Assembly: GCA_026169575.1 (NCBI GenBank)
Contig: JAPFCT010000246.1
Location: forward strand, 1 to 17,912
Source of the DNA: Faecalimonas sp.
Lineage (GTDB): Bacteria; Bacillota_A; Clostridia; Lachnospirales; Lachnospiraceae
DNA length: 17,912 bases
Direction of reading: 5' to 3'
Shown: positions 8,671-15,882 of the stretch, piece after piece
Numbering within the stretch: position 1 is the first letter of the stretch
Layout of the letters: the number at the start of each line of letters is the position of its first letter
Notes under the pieces: generated by a model
Database searches by the model: none
What the model saw: the letters and a program-made list of their open reading frames with translations, nothing else
Told to the model about the DNA's origin: nothing
Program-made: the position numbers and the translations under genes

Positions 8671-9768
8671 ATGAAAAGAAGAGCATTAATATTATCAATG
8701 TGTTTGCTGATGGCAATTATGCCGGGGTGTGGGAAGAATAAGGAAGAGCAGTCTGTGAAAGCAGACAAAACAAGTGCAAAGATAGAGAAACAAGAAAAAA
8801 AGGATCCGTCTGAGCCGGCAGAAGAGATCCCTGCCAATCAAAATCTTTTGACGGGAGTACCGGATCTGACAGAAGGGGCGATCGGGAAACGCCCGGTGGC
8901 AGTTATGGTCAATAATGTGGAACCTGCGATGCCGCAGTATGGAGTGGGAAAGGCAGATATTATTTTTGAAATTCCAGTCGAAGGGGATGCTACCAGATTT
9001 ATGGCACTGTACGGCGATTATACGACTGTTCCAAAAATCTGTGCAGTTAGAAGCTGCCGTGCATATTTTCCGGCATTTTCAGAAGGGTTTGATGCATTTT
9101 ACATAAACTGGGGAAGTGACGACACTATTTCAGAATACATTGCTTCACTGAACCTTGACCAGATTGATGGAATCAGCGATGGGAGCGGTTTGTTTGGGCG
9201 GGATCAGGATCGTCTAAATGCGGGCTATGATTTGGAACACACTGGATATTTTGATGGCACACAGTTAGCTGATGTTGTGCAGTCGAGGGGGATGCGGACT
9301 GATATTGAGGAAGATAAGAAGGATGCAGCTTTTCTGTTTCATGGTTTGCATGAACAGATAAAACCGCAGGGAGAAGAGTGCCGGGAAGTTGACATTAATT
9401 TTGGCGCTGCACGGGCTACCCTTACTTATGATGAGACAAAAAAAGTATATGTAAAGGATTTAAATGGGAAGGCGCAGATCGATGGAAATACGGGAGAGCA
9501 GCTTGCATTTACAAATGTGTTTGTACTGGAAACATCTATTAAGGTACGTGACGAGGTGGGACATAAGGATGTAGACTGGGATGGTGCAACTGATTCAGTA
9601 GGATATTATGTTTCCAATGGGGGTGTTCAGAAAATCCACTGGTCAAAGGATACAAACAATGAACAGTCACGTCTTCGCTTCTATGACCAGAATGGGGAAG
9701 AGATTAAAATCAACAGAGGAAAAAGCTATATTGCAGTAAATTATGCGAATCAGGCAACATTCCGGTAG
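8671..9768 (+). CDS. DUF3048 (YerB-like) lipoprotein
   Basis: Exported lipoprotein of the DUF3048 family, related to Bacillus YerB; its biochemical role is not established. Start chosen at 8671 because AGGAGG precedes it by about seven bases and the protein then opens with a lipoprotein signal: KRR, a hydrophobic core, and IMPGC with Cys20 as the lipidated residue. A Lys/Glu-rich linker of about 40 residues leads to LLTGVPDL and the family signature RPVAVMVNNVEPAMPQYGVG followed by ADIIFEIPVEGDATRFMALY. The C-terminal domain with IHWSKD and GKSYIAVNY matches the usual ending, so the 365-residue protein looks complete. It is monocistronic, between two terminators and with its own promoter. Surface location is inferred from the lipobox. 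Confidence 0.88.
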   Translation: MKRRALILSMCLLMAIMPGCGKNKEEQSVKADKTSAKIEKQEKKDPSEPAEEIPANQNLLTGVPDLTEGAIGKRPVAVMVNNVEPAMPQYGVGKADIIFEIPVEGDATRFMALYGDYTTVPKICAVRSCRAYFPAFSEGFDAFYINWGSDDTISEYIASLNLDQIDGISDGSGLFGRDQDRLNAGYDLEHTGYFDGTQLADVVQSRGMRTDIEEDKKDAAFLFHGLHEQIKPQGEECREVDINFGAARATLTYDETKKVYVKDLNGKAQIDGNTGEQLAFTNVFVLETSIKVRDEVGHKDVDWDGATDSVGYYVSNGGVQKIHWSKDTNNEQSRLRFYDQNGEEIKINRGKSYIAVNYANQATFR

Positions 9769-9841
9769 AAGGACAGTTATACGCAGATAGAAAAGGATTG
9801 CTGGAACTTTCATAGGGAAAGGATTTTAAAAGTGATCATAG

Positions 9842-9915
9842 AAAAAATACGCCTTGCAGAGATCTTGTCATATTTTAAAAAGATATTTCTAAGATCCTGC
9901 GAAGACGTATTTTTT
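9842..9915. terminator. Bidirectional terminator between convergent genes
   Basis: Long imperfect inverted repeat: AAAAAATACG at 9842-9851 pairs with CGTATTTTTT at 9906-9915, continuing through CTT/AAG, GCAG/CTGC and GATCTT/AAGATC with small bulges around a 24-base A/T-rich loop. A runs on the left arm and T runs on the right give a U-tract in both directions. It serves the DUF3048 gene (plus) and the oleate hydratase gene (minus). Confidence 0.8.
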
Positions 9916-9954
9916 ATGGTATCTGAGAGCCGGATTTAGTATTTGGAAACCAGA

Positions 9955-11922
9955 TTACATGTGATCTGTCAGGATATCGTGATCACGAAGTAGTTTTTCA
10001 ATCACAGTACCTTTTACAACACGGATCAGAGGTTTTTTCAGTGCGTTCAGTGGTCCAGGCAGCTGAATGTCGAGAGGAGATTTCCCATCCATGAGTTTCA
10101 CGGAACTGTCGAGAAGATCCCGGATATCATAGACGCTGCCCCAGACTTCCGGCACACCGCGGTCTACCCCGAGCAGTCCGTATACGGCTTCCATCGCCGT
10201 ACGAACGGAGTATTCTGTCGTAAATACCGTGTCGCGAGGGGTGTCGGCAAACTGTCCAAGGAATGCAAAGTTGACACATCCATCCGGGATGACATCCGGC
10301 CGGTCACCCTTTGTCCGCGGCATAAAGAATGCGGTGATGTACGGCATCATTGTCGGAACACAGACGGCGCTTTGTTCTGCCAGTTCAGGAATCTGTTCGA
10401 CCGGAACGCCGATGTGATACAGCCATTCTTCAGTGATTTCTTTTCCGGTACACTCCCGCATCGGTTTCTTGACAAAGTCTCCAGGTACATCTGTAAAGAG
10501 TCCATATACCCATACGCACACTTTATCTTTATCCTGTTCTTTGAACTGTCCCTGACGGTTGATCGTCCAGCTCATGAGCCATTTAGAATCCTGGCAGCTT
10601 ACGATTCCTCCGGTCACGACTTTGCCGCTCTTTGGATCACGCTTGCAGATCTTTGTGATGTAAGGAATAATCTTATCATCCAATGTTGTGATCGTCGCAG
10701 ATTCCCAGTTGGTCTTGGAAATATCGGAGCAGAATTTTTCCGGATATCCGAAAGACGGATCCTGCCGTGCGATATTTTTCCAGAGATTCCAGCAGCCGCT
10801 CGTGCGTACTTCTGCATCACCATTTGGCGCATGATTCTGGTCACCGTAGATCGTTCCTTCGGTACAGCTTCCGTTTGTGACAAATACAAGGTCGTTTTCT
10901 GTCAGCAGGATTCCCTGCTCAACCCCTCTGACTTTGCATTCGATCGCAGACGCCACTTTTTTATGATCTTTGAATTCAAATACGACATTGGTGACTTCTG
11001 TGTTGAACTGGAAATCGACACCTGCATGTTCCAGATATTTCTGCATTGGAAGAATGAGGGATTCGTATTGATTATATTTTGTAAATTTCAGTGCGCTGAA
11101 ATCCGGGAGTCCTCCAATATGATGGATAAAGCGCTGGAAATACAGCTTCATTTCCAGTGCGCTGTGCCAGTTTTCAAATGCAAACATCGTTCTCCAGTAC
11201 AGCCAGAAAGTGGAGTTGAACACCTCATCGTCAAAGACATCTTCGATTGTCTTATCGTAGAGGTCTTCATCCTTTGTCATAAATAATTTCATGATCTCCA
11301 TGCAGCCTTTCTGGCTTAAATTAAATTTTCCATCGGTATGGGCATCTTTTCCCCGCTGTACGGTCGCACGGCAGAGAGAATAGTTTGGATCATGCTTATT
11401 GAGCCAGTAGTATTCATCGAGAACAGAAGCGCCAGGTGTCTCAAGAGAAGGGATACTGTGGAACAGATCCCAGAGACATTCAAAATGATCTTCCATCTCT
11501 CTTCCGCCGCGCATGATATAACCGCGGGAAGGATCAAAAATTCCGTCGCAGGCTCCTCCGGCAATATCCATCGCCTCTAAAATGTGGATGTGGGATCCCG
11601 GCATCTGTGCATCTCTTACGAGAAAGCATGCGGCTGAGAGCGCTGCAAGTCCGCTTCCTACAATATAGGCATGCTTCTCATCGACTCCGGCAGGCTTTTC
11701 CGGGCGTGCAAATGCTTCGTAATTTCCGCTGGAATAGTAGATTCCTTTGCTGTTCTTTTCATGTTTGCCCCGCTCTGTGTTCCGGTAGTCGGAAGTTTTT
11801 GAAATACTTTTTGAGGAAGCTGTGTGAGACTCTGTATCGGATTTCTTCTTCAATAAAATGGCGGCGCCTGCTCCGGCAGCAACTGCGGAGGCAACACCGA
11901 TCGCTAACTTTTTCTTTGCCAT
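9955..11922 (-). CDS. ohyA: Oleate hydratase with N-terminal membrane-anchor-like extension
   Basis: FAD-dependent hydratase of the 'myosin-cross-reactive antigen' family; members add water to the cis-9 double bond of oleic acid to give 10-hydroxystearic acid. Start taken at the ATG at 11922, because AGAAAGGTGG lies eight bases upstream and overlaps a competing GTG. The dinucleotide fold shows as YIVGSGLAALSAACFLVRD (86-104), and the family's RGGREM loop with the catalytic Glu is at 138-143 (Glu142). YSSGNYEAFARPEKPAGVD (62-80) marks where most homologues begin. Residues 1-60 are therefore extra: KKK, a hydrophobic Ala/Gly-rich stretch (6-24), KKK, then a polar linker. This could anchor the enzyme at the cytoplasmic membrane where fatty acids arrive. 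It lies 111 bases downstream of a TetR-type regulator with its own promoter. Likely role: detoxifying host or dietary unsaturated fatty acids. Confidence 0.95.
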   Translation of the reverse strand: MAKKKLAIGVASAVAAGAGAAILLKKKSDTESHTASSKSISKTSDYRNTERGKHEKNSKGIYYSSGNYEAFARPEKPAGVDEKHAYIVGSGLAALSAACFLVRDAQMPGSHIHILEAMDIAGGACDGIFDPSRGYIMRGGREMEDHFECLWDLFHSIPSLETPGASVLDEYYWLNKHDPNYSLCRATVQRGKDAHTDGKFNLSQKGCMEIMKLFMTKDEDLYDKTIEDVFDDEVFNSTFWLYWRTMFAFENWHSALEMKLYFQRFIHHIGGLPDFSALKFTKYNQYESLILPMQKYLEHAGVDFQFNTEVTNVVFEFKDHKKVASAIECKVRGVEQGILLTENDLVFVTNGSCTEGTIYGDQNHAPNGDAEVRTSGCWNLWKNIARQDPSFGYPEKFCSDISKTNWESATITTLDDKIIPYITKICKRDPKSGKVVTGGIVSCQDSKWLMSWTINRQGQFKEQDKDKVCVWVYGLFTDVPGDFVKKPMRECTGKEITEEWLYHIGVPVEQIPELAEQSAVCVPTMMPYITAFFMPRTKGDRPDVIPDGCVNFAFLGQFADTPRDTVFTTEYSVRTAMEAVYGLLGVDRGVPEVWGSVYDIRDLLDSSVKLMDGKSPLDIQLPGPLNALKKPLIRVVKGTVIEKLLRDHDILTDHM

Positions 11923-11972
11923 ATAGATAACCACCTTTCTGAAATGACTGTCTTGTTTTCTTCTGTAACTTC

Positions 11973-12001
11973 AGCATAGATGTTTTCTCTTTTTGTGACA
12001 A
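11973..12001 (-). promoter_or_regulatory. Probable promoter of the oleate hydratase gene
   Basis: On the minus strand TTGTCA (12001-11996), a 17-base spacer, and TATGCT (11978-11973). The -35 matches five of six and the -10 four of six consensus bases. A start near 11966 would give a leader of about 45 bases. A palindrome overlaps the -35. Confidence 0.55.
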
Positions 12002-12009
12002 TTTACAAA
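11992..12009. promoter_or_regulatory. Candidate TetR-type operator over the -35 box
   Basis: An inverted repeat TTTGT-8-ACAAA spans 11992-12009, and inside it TTGT-G-ACAA (11993-12001) is a perfect short palindrome. It covers the minus-strand -35 TTGTCA. Binding there would block the promoter. The adjacent TetR-like protein is the obvious candidate ligand-responsive repressor, but binding is inferred. Confidence 0.4.
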
Positions 12010-12011
12010 GC

Positions 12012-12043
12012 AGGGGAGATGATTATTTTTTTATCATTCCCCT
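12012..12043. repeat. Imperfect inverted repeat at the 3' end of the TetR gene
   Basis: GGGGA-ATGAT pairs with ATCAT-TCCCC over ten or eleven positions with one bulged base and a nine-base T/A loop. It overlaps the TGA stop of the regulator. On the minus strand no real T run follows, so it is a poor terminator. It could be an mRNA-stabilising stem or a second operator half next to the palindrome at 11992-12009. Confidence 0.5.
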
Positions 12044-12597
12044 TGTTTTGTAAAATTATGAATGGAATTTGCGATCGTGCCATGCATCGTGATACAGATA
12101 TTGCGCACGATTTCTTCATAATCCTCTTTCATTCCCTGCTTGATCCAGTCGAGCATGAGTCCGACAAAGCTGTATTTGTAAAATTCAGCAATAAACTTTT
12201 TTGCATTTTCAGAAATGGATGTCTGGGCAGCCTGTTCCTCTACGACTCCGGCGATCAGCTCATAAGTCAGCTGGAAGAGATAGTTCTCAATCTGTTCCCG
12301 GCTGAGACAGCGGTAGGCATTTAAGATAAAAGGTTTATTTTCAAAGACGACCTCAAATATCTGAAGAAGTCCCTCCTGCCAGGTGTCATAAGTTTTCTTC
12401 CCTTGCAGAGCTTTTGTGGCATCTTCCAGACATGCCCATTCTACAAGATCATAGATATCTTTGAAGTGATAATAAAATGCCATGCGGCTGATCCCGCAGT
12501 CGGAAGTGAGGTCACTGATCGTGATTTTGTCGAGCGGTTTCTTTAGCAGAAGTTTTTTTAAAGAGGCTTCCAGCGCATATTTTGTAATATTAGACAT
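12034..12597 (-). CDS. TetR/AcrR-family transcriptional regulator
   Basis: 187-residue one-component regulator. The N-terminal DNA-binding domain is clear: ITISDLTSDCGISRMAFYYHF (about 25-45) contains the helix-turn-helix and the typical YYHF end. The C-terminal ligand domain ends with a helix containing FVGLMLDWIKQGMKEDYEEI, the pattern of the TetR_C_8-like group that includes DhaS-type regulators. GGAGG precedes the ATG by about eight bases. The gene is followed after 111 bases by oleate hydratase on the same strand and is divergent from the D-Ala-D-Ala carboxypeptidase gene. Position suggests control of the hydratase in response to a fatty acid or its own transcription; neither is shown by the sequence. 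Family call is firm, target and ligand are inference. Confidence 0.9.
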   Translation of the reverse strand: MSNITKYALEASLKKLLLKKPLDKITISDLTSDCGISRMAFYYHFKDIYDLVEWACLEDATKALQGKKTYDTWQEGLLQIFEVVFENKPFILNAYRCLSREQIENYLFQLTYELIAGVVEEQAAQTSISENAKKFIAEFYKYSFVGLMLDWIKQGMKEDYEEIVRNICITMHGTIANSIHNFTKQGE

Positions 12598-12645
12598 TTG
12601 ACATTCCTCCAGATGATTTCCGGTAATAGTTCTGTTGCTAAGGAA

Positions 12646-12651
12646 AGTATA
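12646..12651 (-). promoter_or_regulatory. Extended -10 promoter of the TetR gene
   Basis: Minus-strand TGC-TATACT: a five-of-six -10 with the TG extension, no convincing -35 at 17 bases. It lies about 50 bases upstream of the regulator's ATG and some 60 bases from the divergent promoter of the carboxypeptidase gene. Confidence 0.5.
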
Positions 12652-12709
12652 GCATAGAAATGAAGCGCGGGGAAAAGAAGTTTTTTAAGAAATTCAGATG
12701 TATTTTTTA

Positions 12710-12738
12710 TTGGAAGAAGAACAAGAATATGTTATAAT
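12710..12738 (+). promoter_or_regulatory. Promoter of the D-Ala-D-Ala carboxypeptidase gene
   Basis: TTGGAA (12710-12715), exactly 17 bases, then perfect TATAAT (12733-12738) with a TG extension just before it. The start would be near 12745, leaving only about 24 bases before the ATG, with GGAGG at 12756-12760. Confidence 0.75.
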
Positions 12739-12768
12739 ACCGCTTATGATGTTTTGGAGGAAATACAG

Positions 12769-14256
12769 ATGAAATTGAGATATAGATTTGCCGCATTCCT
12801 GCTGGCAGCGGGACTTGTTTTTTCAAATACAGCAGTGACGGAAGTATATGCAGCAGAAGCAGAAGGCGCAGCGGCAGCAGTTACAGAAGAAGAACGGGCA
12901 GTGTATGAGATGCCTGTGGAATCAAATGAGTTGAAGAACTGGCCGGAGGGACCGGGGATTTTTGCAGAAGCGGGGATCGTCATGGATATGAACAGCGGAG
13001 CGGTTCTTTATGCAAAGAATATTGATGCGAAAGAATTTCCGGCGAGTATCACAAAGATCATGACAGCGCTTGTGGCATTAGAGAACAGTGAACTGACAGA
13101 TAAGGTCCATTTTACAGAAGAGTCGGTAGCCTTTCTTGAGTATGGAGATGCGAGTATCGGCATGCAGCCGGGGGAAGAGATCACGATGGAGGATGCCTTA
13201 TATGGGATGCTTCTGGCTTCTGCAAATGAAGTGGCATATGCGATTGCTGATACGGTTGGAAATGGATATGATAATTTTATCCGTATGATGAATGAGAAGG
13301 CAGAGGAACTGGGATGTACAAATACACATTTCACAAACCCGCACGGACTTCACGATGAAGATCATTATGTTTCTGCACGGGATATGGCGGTGATCGCAGC
13401 GGCAGCATTTCAGCATGAGGAATTCCGGAAGATCACAAATACCTATGAACACCGGATCCCGCCTACCAATCTTGTCAATGAGGAGAGGGTATTTCAGCAG
13501 TACCATCAGATGCTCTATGATGGAACGGATACCTTTTACGAGCCATGCGTTGGCGGAAAGACCGGGTATACAGATCAGGCGTTATCTACGCTTGTGTCCT
13601 ATTTGGATAATGGGGAGCTGCAGCTTGTCTCAGTCAATTTAAAGACCCACGGCGTTCATGTTTATCCGGATACGAAAAATATGGCAGAGTATGTTTTCCA
13701 TAATTTTAAAAAGATTTCCCTGGCAGAAAAAGAAGTGCCGGAGGGCGTGGAGAAAGTCGACGAGGATGCCTATATTGTTGTCCCGGAGAATGTATCGTGG
13801 AAAGATGTGAAAGCAAAAATTGTTCCAGAAGATCAGACCGGAAAATCAAAGAAAGGGACATTAATGTATACCTATGATGGACAGCCAGTCGGAAATGCGG
13901 AGATTGTTCTGAAAGACTCTTACTTTAAAGAGAAAGCATCCGGAGCGGACGCAAAGGAAGCAGACGCAGGGCAGAAAGAGAAGAAACCTCTTTTTACAAT
14001 CTCTCCTGAGACGAAGATCGTTATCGGAGCAGCGGCGGCAGTTGTTGTGGCAGCCGGACTGATCGCAGCGGCACTTGTTTACAGAAAGAGAAAGCGGAGA
14101 AGGCAGAGAAGGCTGATGGAACAGAGACGCCGCCGTCAGATGAAAGAGAAGCAGATAAGGCAGCAGCAGGTGCAGGCAAGAAGAAGCCAGCAGTATCAAA
14201 AACAGAAAGATCATACGAATAAAAGAAGTGAGGATCACAGACTTCCGAGGAGATAG
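12769..14256 (+). CDS. D-Ala-D-Ala carboxypeptidase (PBP5/DacA-like) with C-terminal membrane segment and basic tail
   Basis: Serine DD-carboxypeptidase (S11) that removes the terminal D-alanine from peptidoglycan pentapeptides outside the membrane. Start at 12769 follows GGAGG by eight bases; an ATG at 12754 lies before the ribosome site. Residues 1-28 are a signal peptide ending VYA. The three active-site motifs are all present: SITK (93-96, nucleophile Ser93), SAN (151-153) and KTG (264-266). A PBP5_C-like beta domain follows (about 320-385). Unlike DacA proteins with an amphipathic C-terminal helix, this one has a real hydrophobic segment at 417-438. After it come about 57 residues very rich in Arg, Lys and Gln, predicted to be cytoplasmic. 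The 495-residue length is long for the family because of this tail. Monocistronic between its own promoter and a strong terminator. Confidence 0.93.
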   Translation: MKLRYRFAAFLLAAGLVFSNTAVTEVYAAEAEGAAAAVTEEERAVYEMPVESNELKNWPEGPGIFAEAGIVMDMNSGAVLYAKNIDAKEFPASITKIMTALVALENSELTDKVHFTEESVAFLEYGDASIGMQPGEEITMEDALYGMLLASANEVAYAIADTVGNGYDNFIRMMNEKAEELGCTNTHFTNPHGLHDEDHYVSARDMAVIAAAAFQHEEFRKITNTYEHRIPPTNLVNEERVFQQYHQMLYDGTDTFYEPCVGGKTGYTDQALSTLVSYLDNGELQLVSVNLKTHGVHVYPDTKNMAEYVFHNFKKISLAEKEVPEGVEKVDEDAYIVVPENVSWKDVKAKIVPEDQTGKSKKGTLMYTYDGQPVGNAEIVLKDSYFKEKASGADAKEADAGQKEKKPLFTISPETKIVIGAAAAVVVAAGLIAAALVYRKRKRRRQRRLMEQRRRRQMKEKQIRQQQVQARRSQQYQKQKDHTNKRSEDHRLPRR

Positions 14257-14270
14257 GAAGCTTATAGAAT

Positions 14271-14323
14271 AGAAGAAAAGGGAAATTGTGCAGGACAGAT
14301 CACAGTTCCCCTTTTCTTTTTTT
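14271..14323. terminator. Strong bidirectional terminator between convergent genes
   Basis: AGAAGAAAAG plus GGAAATTGTG (14271-14290) pairs with CACAGTTCCC plus CTTTTCTTTT (14301-14320) around a ten-base loop, with only one mismatch and T runs on the right. A-rich sequence on the left arm gives a T-rich end on the other strand too. It ends the carboxypeptidase gene and probably the MATE gene whose stop is at 14331. Confidence 0.9.
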
Positions 14324-14330
14324 GGATGTA

Positions 14331-15704
14331 TTATTCAAATTTTTCTATCCCGAGTTTTTTCTGCTTCTTATAATAGTAAATGATAAACAGCACTGCAGTG
14401 ATTCCCCATGAGATCGGATAACTCAGTGTGATCGTCTCGATCGTAGGTGATTTTGGGACAAGCAGGAATACCCACAGTGTACGGAACACGCAAACACCGC
14501 AGCAGGTCATGATCGTCGGAATGATCACATCGCCGATTCCGCGCAGTGCTCCGGAGTAGATTTCGATAAACACGAACAGAGCATAAGCCGGCGCCATGTA
14601 GTTCAGGATCTGGATCCCGATACGGATGACTTCCGGATCACCCGTAAACAGGTGGAACAGATATTTTCCGGCGGTCATCAGAAATACACTCATTGCGATG
14701 GAGGAAGCAAGTGTCATTCCGAGACAGACACGCACGCTTTTTCTTACGCGGTCATATTTTCCGGCGCCGTAATTCTGTCCGACGAAAGTTGTAGCCGAAA
14801 TTCCGAAGGCAGAAATGACCATCCAGCAGAAGGCATCCATTTTTCCGAAAGAAGTCCATGCTGCTACGGTATCCGTTCCAAGTGCATTTAAAGCAGTCTG
14901 GATAATGATATTTGACAGGCTGTACATAGCTGCCTGAAGTCCGGCAGGAATTCCGATACGAAGGATCGAGGACAGAGATCCCTTGAAGAAGCGGATTTTT
15001 CCAAGATGCAGTTTATAAATATCGGATGTCCGTATCAGGGCAAGTAAGATAAGAATCGCGCTGACTGCCTGAGACAGTACCGTTGCGATCGCAGCACCCG
15101 CAATTCCCATATGGAACACGAGTACAAACAGAAGATCGAGACCAATGTTTAAAAAGCAGCAGACGATCAGATAGTACAGCGGCCGTCTGGAATCTCCGAC
15201 GGAGCGGAGGATACTGGATCCGATATTGTAGATGAATGTAAATAAAATGCCGAGGAAGAAAATCCGGAGGTAAGTCACAGAATCTGCCATCATGCTGTCT
15301 GGAGTATTCATCATACGCAGAAGCGCCGGTGCCAGGAAATAACCGGCTCCCATAAGAAAAATACTGGATACGGTTGAGAAAGCAATTGCAGTGTGCAGTG
15401 CATGGGACAGCTCGGTCTCTTTTCTCGAACCGTAATGCTGGGCGATGATCACAGTCGCTCCGGATGAAACACCGACAAAGAATCCGATGATCAGGTTGAT
15501 GATCTGATTGGAAGAACCACCGACAGCGGCGAGCGCTTCCTTTCCAACAAACCGTCCGACGATCATCGCATCGGCAGTATTGTAAAGCTGCTGGAAGAAT
15601 GTACCGAGAACAATAGGAAAAAAGAAAATCAAAAGCTGTCTCCAGATAATTCCTTCCGTAATTGCGTTTGTTGCCGCAGGTGCGGACTTTTTCTGATTGT
15701 TCAT
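14331..15704 (-). CDS. MATE-family efflux transporter (copy 1)
   Basis: Cation-coupled multidrug/toxin extrusion pump in the cytoplasmic membrane. I chose the ATG at 15704 (MNNQKKSAP), preceded by GAGGGGT at six bases; the frame is open 34 residues further upstream but that stretch crosses the promoter region. The 457 residues show about twelve hydrophobic segments in two six-helix halves. MATE family sequence is seen in FFQQLYNTADAMIVGRFVG with EALAAVGGS near the N-terminus, and in GATVIIAQHYGSRKE and ATTFVGQNYGAGKYD at matching positions of the two halves. It ends in a basic tail. The closest style is MepA/NorM-like pumps of Clostridia. It is divergent from a second MATE gene with 178 bases between starts. 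Substrate cannot be read from sequence. Confidence 0.93.
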   Translation of the reverse strand: MNNQKKSAPAATNAITEGIIWRQLLIFFFPIVLGTFFQQLYNTADAMIVGRFVGKEALAAVGGSSNQIINLIIGFFVGVSSGATVIIAQHYGSRKETELSHALHTAIAFSTVSSIFLMGAGYFLAPALLRMMNTPDSMMADSVTYLRIFFLGILFTFIYNIGSSILRSVGDSRRPLYYLIVCCFLNIGLDLLFVLVFHMGIAGAAIATVLSQAVSAILILLALIRTSDIYKLHLGKIRFFKGSLSSILRIGIPAGLQAAMYSLSNIIIQTALNALGTDTVAAWTSFGKMDAFCWMVISAFGISATTFVGQNYGAGKYDRVRKSVRVCLGMTLASSIAMSVFLMTAGKYLFHLFTGDPEVIRIGIQILNYMAPAYALFVFIEIYSGALRGIGDVIIPTIMTCCGVCVFRTLWVFLLVPKSPTIETITLSYPISWGITAVLFIIYYYKKQKKLGIEKFE

Positions 15705-15747
15705 AATGTTACCCCTCATAAAGTAAAATATTGTTTGTTTCCAATGT

Positions 15748-15756
15748 ATCATATCA
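15748..15756 (-). promoter_or_regulatory. Possible extended -10 promoter of MATE copy 1
   Basis: Minus-strand TGA-TATGAT gives a five-of-six -10 with TG extension about 44 bases upstream of the ATG. No convincing -35 was found. The call is tentative. Confidence 0.35.
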
Positions 15757-15800
15757 TAGAGAGGGAAAGTGGGAAATAGCGGATGAAAAAATTTTTTGAC

Positions 15801-15830
15801 TTGCATAGGAGAAGGACTTCATACTATAAT
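15801..15830 (+). promoter_or_regulatory. Probable promoter of MATE copy 2
   Basis: A perfect TATAAT (15825-15830) has TTGCAT 18 bases upstream (15801-15806). A better -35, TTGACT (15796-15801), would pair at 18 bases with CATACT (15820-15825). It directly follows a 12-base perfect palindrome of six A then six T (15786-15797). The start would be near 15837, about 46 bases before the ATG. Confidence 0.55.
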
Positions 15831-15882
15831 CATTTGGGATTTTCAGTGGGAAAAAGGAAAAGAGAAATGAAGGAGGAAAAAG

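Noticed and set aside
10372..11286. 304-codon plus-strand open frame opposite the oleate hydratase
   Set aside because: It lies wholly inside a clearly coding minus-strand gene, has no ribosome site, and its product shows no family motif; it is a shadow frame.
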